A stretch of 64,000 nt of DNA from Halorientalis pallida. GTDB lineage: Archaea; Halobacteriota; Halobacteria; Halobacteriales; Haloarculaceae. A model generated the notes under the pieces. It ran no database searches. It was not told the DNA's origin and saw only the letters and a list, made by a program, of their open reading frames with translations. The stretch is taken from contig NZ_RDFA01000006.1 of NCBI RefSeq assembly GCF_004118325.1, forward strand, positions 62,001 to 126,000, given 5' to 3'. The position numbers and the translations under genes were made by a program. The stretch's first letter is position 1. The number at the start of each line of letters is the position of its first letter. This document shows, piece by piece, positions 51,776 through 59,912 of the stretch.

Positions 51776-52524
51776 GAGTCGTAATCCCACGCTTCCAGTG
51801 CCTGACGGACCAGATCGTCCGCCCGCTCCCGGAACAGTTCGTCGCTGCCGGCGTGGTCGCCGAACTGCCAGTCGCGAACGACGGTCACCGGGGTGCCGCC
51901 GCCGCCCTCGCCGGCCACGAGGTTGCTCGCCGCCGCGAGTTCGTCGACCACTGATTGTACTGTGACGTCGAGTTCGCGGCCGTCGCGGTCGGGTTCGCCC
52001 CGCCAGTCGCGGCTGGCGGGTATCCCGGCCCAGCCGACCGCGACCCCGCGCTGGCCGTGTCGGAAGGGTCGTCCCGAGGTATCGGAGACGATCACCGGCC
52101 GGTCCAGCGTCTCGGCGAGCGCCTGTGCGCTCGCACCCGGGTCCTCGGGCAACAAGAGGAGATCGGCGTCGGGCACGTTCGAGCGGTCGATGCCGGCGTT
52201 GACCGTGACGTGCCCGAACCGGGTCTTCGTGAGCAGGAAGGGAGCCGATAGCAGGAGCGACTCGCTCTCTTCGAGCACCGCCTGCGCGAACCGGGGGTCT
52301 TTTCGCTCGCCGGTCAGGTCGGTCAAGCGCTCGGCGATCTCCCGGGCGCGTGCGCTCGGTTCGAAGTCCGAGAGTTCGGCCGTCCGGCCCTCGGCTTTCG
52401 AGACGACGGTACTCGCGACCACCACCACGTCGTCGGGCCGGAGCCGGACCCGGCGCTCGATCAACTCGGCCAGGTCATCGCCCGGCCGAACCTCCGGCAG
52501 TCCCGGGACCGCGAACACCTCCAT
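51772..52524 (-). CDS. cofE: Coenzyme F420-0:L-glutamate ligase
   Basis: CofE adds glutamates to F420-0 using GTP. The 250-residue protein shows VPGLPEVRPGDDLAELI at the start, VVVASTVVSKAEGR, KTRFGHVTVNAGIDRSN, LPEDPGASA, VIVSDTSGRPFR and HGQRGVAVG, all landmarks of the archaeal family. It is first of a two-gene coupled unit with the F420-dependent oxidoreductase. Confidence 0.95.
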   Translation of the reverse strand: MEVFAVPGLPEVRPGDDLAELIERRVRLRPDDVVVVASTVVSKAEGRTAELSDFEPSARAREIAERLTDLTGERKDPRFAQAVLEESESLLLSAPFLLTKTRFGHVTVNAGIDRSNVPDADLLLLPEDPGASAQALAETLDRPVIVSDTSGRPFRHGQRGVAVGWAGIPASRDWRGEPDRDGRELDVTVQSVVDELAAASNLVAGEGGGGTPVTVVRDWQFGDHAGSDELFRERADDLVRQALEAWDYDS

Positions 52525-52784
52525 ACCCCCACTGTGGCGTGGCCGACAAAAAGGGACGCGCCACTGGCAAGGTCGGCCCCCATCGCGGACGCACCACTCT
52601 CCCGACACCCGTACTTGAACTGCCGGAGGTTTCCGGATGACATACCAGTATCTGGACATACCGCGATATTCGGCTATTTTTAAATACCGACTTAAACTGC
52701 CGGCTATCTACGCGGAGGGATATATCAGATACAGGCGAATGTTTGAAGTACCGTTGCGTGAAAGAAACGGTTGGGGTGACCGAT
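52525..52784. promoter_or_regulatory. AT-rich promoter region with a short direct repeat
   Basis: GACATACC occurs at 52639-52646 and again at 52655-52662 (16-base period), followed by a TATA-rich TATTTTTAAATACC (about 52675-52688) and GATATATCAGATAC (about 52720). This is the leader of the gene at 52785; the repeats could be an operator. The part before 52620 carries the start of cofE on the other strand. Confidence 0.4.
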
Positions 52785-53162
52785 ATGGCGACCACGACTC
52801 GAACGCGGCGATGGCCTCCAAGGGTGGACCTGACTGTTCTCGTACCGACAGTCGTGCTCATCGCTGCAGAGGTGTGGTTCCTGGCGACGCAGGCGCGGGC
52901 GGTACTCGTCCCCCTCATGTGGATGGCGCCGATGAACCTGCTCCTGTTGGCGTACGCTGTCGAAGAGTCGCTCGCGCTCTCGATGGTAGGGATGGTGTTG
53001 TTCTTCGCGCGGTTCGTCTACCTGCCGTTCCTGCTGTTTGCCCCCATGAACAACTTCCTGTTGTTCTACGCGCTGTTCATGGCACCGGTCGACGTGCTCA
53101 TCGTCGGCTACATGACCAGCGCCGCCGGGAAGCGGGTCTTCGGGTCGTCGTCGGCCACCTGA
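52785..53162 (+). CDS. Hypothetical membrane protein with repeated MAPMN motif
   Basis: This 125-residue protein has four predicted helices (about residues 16-34, 40-58, 64-82 and 88-110). MWMAPMNLLLL and FAPMNNFLLF and LFMAPVDVLI are related segments, one per helix turn, hinting at internal duplication. I do not recognise the family. The upstream region has low GC and strong TATA-like sequences. Confidence 0.7.
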   Translation: MATTTRTRRWPPRVDLTVLVPTVVLIAAEVWFLATQARAVLVPLMWMAPMNLLLLAYAVEESLALSMVGMVLFFARFVYLPFLLFAPMNNFLLFYALFMAPVDVLIVGYMTSAAGKRVFGSSSAT

Positions 53163-53370
53163 CCACTCCCCCACCTCTCCCACGAGACGCTCTCCCAAAC
53201 ACCACGAGCCCGTTCCCACACGGAACGCGCTCCCGAACCAACGACCGACGCTCCCCCAACGGAACGCGCCCCCCACACGCGTTCCCGTCTCTCACTCTCG
53301 AATCGACCGCTCCGGAGCGACGCACACGTATCGAGAACCCGCAGTCGAGACCGGCGTCGCCGAGTGCCGC

Positions 53371-55014
53371 TCAGTCCCGTTTCGCCGCGTCCGACTCTTC
53401 GAGCCCCTGTGTGGTCACGTCCCCGGGCATCTCCGGGCGGTCGGGTGCCTCGCGTGCCTCCGGCGTCTCGGGTGTCTCGTAGACGCCGGCGGCCGTCTCG
53501 ACGACCACTTCGATGGGGAGCACTTCCCGACAGAAGTCGACGCCGAAGGGCGTCAGGTGGATGCTCCGGCGGATCAACTTGGCACGTTTGGCCTCCTCGA
53601 TGGCCTCCTGGACGTCGGGCTGGGCCTGCAGGATCTGGTACTCGTTCAGGTCCTCGACCGGTTCGTCCGAGAACCAGATCAGCCCCAGCCGCTTGAGATT
53701 GTTCAGGTAGGCGTGGACCCGGTCGAGGTGTTGACAGCCGGCCTCGTTGCCGATCATCGTCAGCCCGGCCGCCACGAGTTCGGAGTTGATCGGCACCCAG
53801 CCCACGTCGCGCACGTCCATCGAGGGCTGACGACCCTCGGTAGCCAGCAACCGGAGGATGCGGACCTCGTCGGGAGCCACTTGGTCGAGGATCGACGCGT
53901 ACGCCGGGTGGACCTCCTCGACGTAGTCCACGTCGGCGGATGCCTCCATCAGGCGCGCACCGCGTCGGCGCAACTGGTCCTCGTCGGCCGGCAGTGACGA
54001 GGTCGGCCGATCCACCTCCGTCTCGTCGTTTTCGGCCGGCGTATCGACCCCCAACCGGTCCAGTTCGTCGAGCGTGATCGACCGCACCTCCTCGACCATG
54101 TCGACCATCGACTCGGAGGTGGCCGCGGCCCGCACCAGCCGCGGACCGGTCCGCACGCCCGACCGGACGGAGTACCCCGTCGACCGCTGGAGGGCGGCCG
54201 CCCCGATCCGGGCGACCCGGAACGAGTCGTCGAGGTCACCCGGCGTCGTCGACAACGAGGGGTGATCGACCCCTTCGAGGTCCGGCGGCGAGAACTTGTC
54301 TTCCTCCGTCTCGCCGGGATTCAGCAGGTGTGACATCACCCTGTCGACCGACGAGAGCGTATCCCCCGAGTCGGTCGCCGGGTCCGCCATGTCCGCGACG
54401 GCCTCGTCGAGCGAGGCCACCAGCTCGTCGGTGTCGACCGACGGGTCCAGCAGGCTCGTGACCGTCGAGTCCAGCGTCGAGAACACCTCTTCGGAGTCCC
54501 CCGACGGATCGGTCAACGTGGCGAGGGCGGCGTCGAACATGGTGAACGCCTCTTCGATGCCCTCCTCTGCGACGGTCGGATCGGTCATCGCGGACTCGAT
54601 CACCGAGAGGACGCCGTCGGTCCGGGTCGCCGAGGAGCCGGTCGGGTCGACGATGGCCGTGTTCAGCACCGACAGCGCCTCCTCGGTGGCGTCGGGATCG
54701 ACCGGATCGACGATCGTCGACTCCAGTACCGAGAGGAGCCGTTCGGTCTCGCCGGTGTCAAGCGGTGTGGGCGTGACGATAGACGCCTCCAGCACGTCGA
54801 GCAGTTGCTCGACCTGGTCCTGCCCGAGGTCGCGCTCGGTCGTGGCCACGTCGAGGATGTCGAACAGGCGCACGACCGACCCGGGGTCGAGCGCGTCGGT
54901 GGTGCCGGCGGTCCCCTCCGTTTCGCGTGCGATCTCCGACACCCAGTCGTCGCTGTTCCCCCCTCGCGGCTCGGAATCGCCCCCTCTCCGTTCGCTGTCG
55001 TTGAATTCGCTCAT
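53371..55014 (-). CDS. Abi-alpha (DUF4393) family protein with N-terminal repeats
   Basis: The C-terminal part of this 547-residue protein (about 245-520) matches the Abi-alpha family: VEEVHPAYASILDQVAPDEV (family HP.F..I..QL.PDEA.IL), LNNLKRLGLIWFSDEPV and SIHLTPFGVDFCREVL. Bacterial Abi-alpha genes were named for abortive infection. The N-terminal part (about 47-240) is nine repeats of 20-23 residues, such as LLSVLESTIVDPVDPDATE and VFSTLDSTVTSLLDPSVDTD, which look helical. No membrane helix is seen. The start overlaps the DUF445 stop (ATGA 55011-55014). Confidence 0.75.
   Translation of the reverse strand: MSEFNDSERRGGDSEPRGGNSDDWVSEIARETEGTAGTTDALDPGSVVRLFDILDVATTERDLGQDQVEQLLDVLEASIVTPTPLDTGETERLLSVLESTIVDPVDPDATEEALSVLNTAIVDPTGSSATRTDGVLSVIESAMTDPTVAEEGIEEAFTMFDAALATLTDPSGDSEEVFSTLDSTVTSLLDPSVDTDELVASLDEAVADMADPATDSGDTLSSVDRVMSHLLNPGETEEDKFSPPDLEGVDHPSLSTTPGDLDDSFRVARIGAAALQRSTGYSVRSGVRTGPRLVRAAATSESMVDMVEEVRSITLDELDRLGVDTPAENDETEVDRPTSSLPADEDQLRRRGARLMEASADVDYVEEVHPAYASILDQVAPDEVRILRLLATEGRQPSMDVRDVGWVPINSELVAAGLTMIGNEAGCQHLDRVHAYLNNLKRLGLIWFSDEPVEDLNEYQILQAQPDVQEAIEEAKRAKLIRRSIHLTPFGVDFCREVLPIEVVVETAAGVYETPETPEAREAPDRPEMPGDVTTQGLEESDAAKRD
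54295..54876 (-). repeat. Nine protein repeats of 20-23 residues in the Abi-alpha-like gene
   Basis: Each unit has the form L-[SD]-x-[LVI]-[ED]-x-[AST]-[IVM]-x(0-3)-DP followed by a D/T/E/S-rich link. They diverge in DNA sequence, so they are old and selected at protein level. They might form a helical array binding a partner. Confidence 0.7.
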
Positions 55015-56327
55015 ATTGGCACCGTGGTTACCACCAGTAGCTGGATCCACCCGGCAACGAACCCGAGGGCTGCCCCGATACCGATGAGCAGCCACTCGTC
55101 TTCTTTGAAAGCAGAACGTAGCGTCATTGTAAAGTCTTGCGGGGGGAGCTTTTGCATCCGGCTCGCGATCAGTTCCTTGACGGGAATCGAACGCTCGCGG
55201 TTGAAGTCGGTGTCCTGTAACGGTTCCAGCGCGAACTCCACGCCTTCGGTCGCCAGGGCATCGCGGATCTCCTCGTATCGCCGATCACCGGTCGCGACGC
55301 GAACGACCGGCGCGGCCATCCCCAGCGCCTCGTCCAGCGACGGCCGGATCGCCTCCTCTATCATCCGCCGGGTCCGGTCGGAGCGTTTCCCGTAGAGGAG
55401 GTTCTGTGCCACGTTCTCCACCGTGATGATCTCCTCGGCGACGATCTCGCCGTACCGTTCGGCGACCTCTTCCTGGCGCTGGATGAACAGCCCCTGCAGT
55501 GTGAACGGGCCGATCTCGACGGGTTCTTGCGGATTGAAGATCGCCTTGATCGCGATGTAGTTCGTGAAGTAGCCGACGAGCACGCCCGACACCGGCAGGA
55601 CCCACCACGCCCGGTTGAAATACAGGAACAGTGGGATCGAGAACACGCCCAGGAGCGTCCCGAAGTAGAAGCCGGAGTTGACGAGGAACGTCAGCTCTTC
55701 CTCCCCGACTTCCAGGAACATCCGGTTGAGCAACTCGGGGTGGTTGTCGAGGTAGTCGATGACCATCAGCTTGAGGCTCAACACCTCGTCGATGTTCCGG
55801 GCCGTCGACTGCATGATCCGGTCGGCCACCTCCGGGAGTTGCTGCTCGATCTGTGCGTGGACGAACTGCCGAGCGCCGTTCGGAATCGAGTTCCAGACGA
55901 CCGGCTGTTCCCGGCCCAGCAGTTCGTCGACGTACGCGTGGAAGTTGTTCCGGGACTGATCGACCATGTGCTGAGCGATCCGGTCGGGATCGAGGCGCTC
56001 GTAGAACTCCTGTTGACTCGCGAGCTTCGCGATGGAGGCGTCGTAGGCGACGCTCCCCATCTTCGCCGACCGTGACGGGATGATTCCCTGCCACCCGATC
56101 TTTCCCTCCATCACCCCGGGAATCTGCTGGATCTTCATCGGGAGCATCGGGGCCAACTGCTTCAGCCCCGGCATCTCGAACCCGCGGAACTCGAGCGGGT
56201 GAAAGAGCAGTCTGATCCCGACCCAGTTGGTGACGTACCCGATGATTCCGGTGATCGGTGGGATCAGTATCAGATTCCACTGGAGTGGCGGGAGCGACGC
56301 CAGTACCCACTCGACGGCCGGGATCAT
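55011..56327 (-). CDS. DUF445 family membrane protein
   Basis: This 438-residue protein belongs to the DUF445 (YheB-like) family. An internal duplication is visible as GYVTNWVGIRLLFHPLEF near residue 30 and GYFTNYIAIKAIFNPQEP near residue 257, both at the end of a membrane helix; a further helix lies near the C-terminus (about 412-432). The middle part is helical and soluble. The function is unknown. It is the first gene of a two-gene unit with the Abi-alpha-like gene. Confidence 0.88.
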   Translation of the reverse strand: MIPAVEWVLASLPPLQWNLILIPPITGIIGYVTNWVGIRLLFHPLEFRGFEMPGLKQLAPMLPMKIQQIPGVMEGKIGWQGIIPSRSAKMGSVAYDASIAKLASQQEFYERLDPDRIAQHMVDQSRNNFHAYVDELLGREQPVVWNSIPNGARQFVHAQIEQQLPEVADRIMQSTARNIDEVLSLKLMVIDYLDNHPELLNRMFLEVGEEELTFLVNSGFYFGTLLGVFSIPLFLYFNRAWWVLPVSGVLVGYFTNYIAIKAIFNPQEPVEIGPFTLQGLFIQRQEEVAERYGEIVAEEIITVENVAQNLLYGKRSDRTRRMIEEAIRPSLDEALGMAAPVVRVATGDRRYEEIRDALATEGVEFALEPLQDTDFNRERSIPVKELIASRMQKLPPQDFTMTLRSAFKEDEWLLIGIGAALGFVAGWIQLLVVTTVPI

Positions 56328-56538
56328 GGCGGCTCACTCACCCCGCTCCGGGCGCCTCGATCCGGCGCCCCATCCCCGATCACGTCGTCCCGTACAGCGT
56401 CGGCTCTTCCGATCCGTGTCACTCCCCCACATCCGTCTCGTGCCAGCATCATCTCTGTGGACGTATGTGAAACCCCTGTATCCGCACTCCCCCCTTCGAG
56501 TTCGGAAACGGTGCGGCGCGGTGCCGCGTGGTCGCCGG

Positions 56539-57207
56539 TCAGGCTTCGGCGGTTTCGTCGTCCTCGGCCCCGACCTCGTCGGGCAGTTCCTCGAACTGCT
56601 CCTGGAGGTCTTCGACCTGTTCACGGTACCGGTCGATCTGGTCGCCCAGCGCTTCCTCGAACTCCTCGGCCTGCTCCTCGAAACGGCCGCCGAGGTCCTC
56701 GGCCTGTTCGCTGACCTCGTCCTGGAGTTCCTCGAACTGGTCGACGAGTTCGTCGAGGGCGTCGAGGGTCTGCTGTTCGACGGTCTCGTTGGCGTCGATC
56801 AGGACCTCGAACTGCCTGTCGATGATCTCGAGGGTCTGGTCGAGCTGTTCCTCGTAGAGATCGAGCGTATCCTCGTAGCTCTCGTCGATGCTGTCCAGTG
56901 CCTGCTCGTGCTGGTCGAGCAGCTCCTCGAAGCCCTCGTCGACGGCCTCGCGGATGTCCTCGACCGTCTGCTCGCCCTGTTCGGGCGTGGCCGACTCGAC
57001 GGTGTCGAGCAGCTGGTCGATGGTGTCCTGCACGAACTTGACGGTGTCCTGCTGGGCTTTCTTCTGGTCGCCGATGGTCCCGTGGAGCGACTCGTTGGCC
57101 GCTTTCGGGACTTTGAGCGTCTGCTCGATGACGTCCTGTCCGGTCTCGATTGTCCGACGCTGCACCTCGAAGATCGTGCCGATCGGTGAGTTGTCGTCTT
57201 CGCTCAT
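56539..57207 (-). CDS. Acidic coiled-coil protein, phasin-like
   Basis: This 222-residue protein is almost entirely helical: VQRRTIETGQDVIEQTLKVP near the start, then repeated QFEELQDEV/EEQAEEFEE-type heptads to residue about 210, with an acidic tail. No membrane helix or enzyme motif. The first third resembles phasins that coat storage granules, but this is only a resemblance. It lies 211 bases upstream of the DUF445 gene on the same strand and may belong with it. Confidence 0.7.
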   Translation of the reverse strand: MSEDDNSPIGTIFEVQRRTIETGQDVIEQTLKVPKAANESLHGTIGDQKKAQQDTVKFVQDTIDQLLDTVESATPEQGEQTVEDIREAVDEGFEELLDQHEQALDSIDESYEDTLDLYEEQLDQTLEIIDRQFEVLIDANETVEQQTLDALDELVDQFEELQDEVSEQAEDLGGRFEEQAEEFEEALGDQIDRYREQVEDLQEQFEELPDEVGAEDDETAEA

Positions 57208-57554
57208 TGTCGTACCTCCAATCTGTCGCTGGTTGCCACCGGAATGTCGGACTGGTGCTGCCGACAGTCTCGTCCCGGGGTCCGTCCACCGTCTCGACCC
57301 CCCACTGACTCCCGAGGTGACGACCGGTCGCCAGTCGCCCCGGCGTCGGCCGGTCCACGTCGACGCCGACGGCCGCCTCGGGCGATACGACGCCACTCGC
57401 TACCACCGACTGCGTCCAACATTCCCTGTACACGGATAGCTACGTTTCTTTCCCGTATTTAGCTGGTGCCATTAATGTACGTCCCATTAAATACCCTGTC
57501 AGAGGCCCGCACACGCTATTTGCGATAATAGTACCTTCGAAGGAAAAGTATCGA
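57208..57554. other. Intergenic region with AT-rich promoter segment
   Basis: No gene is seen in these 347 bases. The part from 57440 to 57550 is unusually AT-rich with CATTAA at 57470 and 57490, and TTTCTTTCCCGTATTTA on the complement side near 57446, likely the promoter of the leftward coiled-coil gene with a leader of about 200 bases. It also lies just downstream of the phosphodiesterase stop. Confidence 0.4.
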
Positions 57555-58052
57555 TCACCGGTCACGTTCGTGCACCGTGACGGTGACTTCGCCGCGTTCG
57601 ACGGCCGCGGTCAGCATCGTGACCTGTGTCGCCGGCGGTGCGCCGGTCGCGCTCCCGGGGTTGAGCAGTCTGACGCCGTCGATCACCGTGTCGAGCACTC
57701 TGTGCGTGTGGCCGGCGACACCTACCGTCGGGCCGAAACCGGCGTGTTCCCGCACGGTTTCGGCGACACGCTCTTGATAGCCCACCGGACTGCCGATTCC
57801 GTGGGTGACCACGAACTCCACGCCGCCCAGAGTCACGGTCTCGACCGGGGGCAGGCCGAGCCCCACGTCCGTATTGCCCGAGACGGCGGTCAAATCGCCG
57901 GCGAGGTTCTCGACGGTCGACAGTGCCTCCGCGGAGTCGAAGTCCCCGGCGTGGACGACGTGATCCGCCGCCCGCAGTCTGTCGCGCACCCAGTCGGGGA
58001 TGCGGTCGATCCTGGCGGGCACGTGCGTGTCGCTGACGATGGCGACGTTCAT
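57555..58052 (-). CDS. YfcE/MJ0936-type metallophosphoesterase
   Basis: This 165-residue protein has calcineurin-like phosphodiesterase motifs: SDTHVP (D.H), HAGDFDS (GD), VSGNTD (GN.D), VTHGIG (H) and AGHTH (GH.H), all metal ligands present. Family members are manganese or nickel-dependent phosphodiesterases with broad substrates. ATG 58052; divergent from the NUDIX-eIF2B gene. Confidence 0.92.
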   Translation of the reverse strand: MNVAIVSDTHVPARIDRIPDWVRDRLRAADHVVHAGDFDSAEALSTVENLAGDLTAVSGNTDVGLGLPPVETVTLGGVEFVVTHGIGSPVGYQERVAETVREHAGFGPTVGVAGHTHRVLDTVIDGVRLLNPGSATGAPPATQVTMLTAAVERGEVTVTVHERDR

Positions 58053-58130
58053 ACCCGGACGTGTGGGTGGGTCGACTAAAACCGTCCCGTCGGGCGCGGG
58101 TTTTTGCACCGTGCGGGCCCCACTGTGCGC

Positions 58131-59417
58131 ATGGACGAGACGCCAGTCGTCACCTGCTTCCTGCGCCACCGCACGGACGTGTTGCTCCTCCGTCGGAGCG
58201 AGGCGGTCGGGTCCTACACCGGCCGGTGGGGCGGCGTCGCCGGCCACGTGGCCCGCGAGTCCGAGGCGGCGACCGACCCGGATTCGACGCCCGACGAGGC
58301 CGCCCGTCGCGAGATCGCCGAAGAGACTGGCCTGGCGGACGCCGTGACGTTCGTCCGCCGGGGCGACCCGTTTCCCGTCGAGGACGCGGCGCTGGACCGC
58401 CGCTGGCTGGTCCACCCGTACCTCTTCGACTGTACGTCCCGTGCCGTGACCCTCGACGAGGAGACGACCGAGTCCGAGTGGGTCCCGCCGACGGCCATCC
58501 TGCGCCGTCGGACGGTTCCTCGACTGTGGACCTCGTACGACCGGGTGCGTCCGACCGTCGATACCGTCGCCGCCGACCGCGACCACGGCGCCGCGTCCCT
58601 CTCGGTGCGCGCGCTCGAAGTCCTCCGCGACGACGCCGCCCTCGCCGCCGACCGCGACGCCGGGGACTCGGCCACTCTCGCGGACCGTGCCCGTGACCTG
58701 CTGGCCGCCCGCCCGTCGATGACCGTCGTCCGCAACCGCGTCAACCGGGCGATGTCCGAGGCCGACGAGCGAACCCCGGCGGCAGTCGAAGATTCTGCCC
58801 ACGAAGGTATCGGGGCGGCGCTGGCCGCCGACGACACGGCCGCGGACCGTGCTGCCCAGACAGTGGCCGGGGACGCCATCGTGACGCTCTCGCGGTCGGG
58901 AACGGTCGAGCGTGCGCTGTCGTCGGCCGATCCCGAACGGCTGCTGGTCGCGGAGTCCCGGCCCGGCGCGGAGGGGGTCGGAGTCGCGGAACGACGGTCC
59001 GGGGCTGGCGACGACGTGAGGCTGGCCCCTGACGCGGCGCTTCCCTGGCTCCTGGCCGACGGGGACTACGACGCCGCGCTGGTCGGTGCCGACACTGTCC
59101 TCGCCGACGGACGCGTGGTGAACAAGGTCGGGACACGTGCGCTCGCTCTCGCCGCCGCACGCGAGAACGTCCCCCTCTACGTCGTCGCCGCCCGGGACAA
59201 GATCAGTCCCGGGTCAGACCCCCACCTCGAAGCCGCCGACCCGGCGACGGTCTACGACGGCGACGCGGTCCTCTCGGTCGCGGCCCCGCTGTTCGACGTG
59301 ACACCGCCCGACCTCGTGACCGCGCTCGTCACGGAGGACGGCCCGCTCGACGCCGACGCGGTGCGAGCGGTGGCCGACGACCACCGCACCCTCGCCGACT
59401 GGAACGCAAAGGCTTAG
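58131..59417 (+). CDS. NUDIX domain fused to eIF2B-like domain
   Basis: Residues 1-130 of this 428-residue protein form a NUDIX domain with the box ending ARREIAEETGL; the segment before the REIAEE part carries about eight extra residues, so the box is stretched. Residues about 170-428 form an eIF2B-alpha/beta/delta-like (methylthioribose-1-phosphate isomerase and ribose 1,5-bisphosphate isomerase) fold, with DAALVGADTVLADGRVVNKVGT and LYVVAARDKI as landmarks. The two together suggest hydrolysis followed by isomerisation of a sugar-phosphate in nucleoside use. A T-rich element lies 27 bases before the start. Confidence 0.85.
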   Translation: MDETPVVTCFLRHRTDVLLLRRSEAVGSYTGRWGGVAGHVARESEAATDPDSTPDEAARREIAEETGLADAVTFVRRGDPFPVEDAALDRRWLVHPYLFDCTSRAVTLDEETTESEWVPPTAILRRRTVPRLWTSYDRVRPTVDTVAADRDHGAASLSVRALEVLRDDAALAADRDAGDSATLADRARDLLAARPSMTVVRNRVNRAMSEADERTPAAVEDSAHEGIGAALAADDTAADRAAQTVAGDAIVTLSRSGTVERALSSADPERLLVAESRPGAEGVGVAERRSGAGDDVRLAPDAALPWLLADGDYDAALVGADTVLADGRVVNKVGTRALALAAARENVPLYVVAARDKISPGSDPHLEAADPATVYDGDAVLSVAAPLFDVTPPDLVTALVTEDGPLDADAVRAVADDHRTLADWNAKA

Positions 59418-59750
59418 CCGCGCCGTCGGGTACTCCAACTCGGGCGGCAGTGACGAAGGGTTACCCCCTCCGAGCCCCGTGTGACGAGCGTTTTTCTCCG
59501 AGCCGCCCGTTCCGATGCGCCCAGCACCTGCCGTGGGCCGCACTGGCATTGGTATGTGTATAAGGTTGTACAGCCGTCCCGTCCACGTCCGGCGATTTCA
59601 CACGTAAAAGGGGCTATCTCTATATACGAACCGGTCGTAATCGAGGGTACGGCCAGGCGGCTCGCGTGAGGGGAGCGAGGCGCGACCGGGTGCGTGGTAC
59701 GGACGGTACTCGTGGCACCCGCGAGCGCGAACCGCCGACCGGAGTGAACC
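59418..59750. other. Intergenic region, promoter-like AT segments
   Basis: No convincing gene is seen in these 333 bases. GTATGTGTATAAGG (about 59552-59566) and CTATCTCTATATACG (about 59612-59626) are TATA-like. The rest is GC-rich and has stop codons in all frames at short intervals. Confidence 0.5.
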
Positions 59751-59912
59751 ATGTTACAGCACAAACCCACACCGGGGACCGAGCGACTCGAGAGCGACCG
59801 TGATACAGTGTCGACACACGTCACCACCTGTCCGACCTGCGACGCCAGCGTCGTCGACGGACAGGGCCTGCTCACCTGCACCGACTGCGACTGGGCCGGC
59901 CTCGTCGGCTGA
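59751..59912 (+). CDS. Small zinc-ribbon protein, 53 residues
   Basis: The ORF reads MLQHKPTPGTERLESDRDT, then TTCPTCDASV and LTCTDCDWAG, giving two CxxC knuckles of one zinc ribbon. It is too short for many gene finders. Its TGA directly abuts the stop of the convergent Tat protein gene at 59913. Confidence 0.75.
   Translation: MLQHKPTPGTERLESDRDTVSTHVTTCPTCDASVVDGQGLLTCTDCDWAGLVG

Noticed and set aside
59414-59881. A reverse-strand frame of 155 codons in the gap after the NUDIX-eIF2B gene
   Set aside because: The translation is rich in Arg, Ser and Cys without a recognisable fold, and it covers the zinc-ribbon gene at 59751, which has a convincing paired CxxC pattern.
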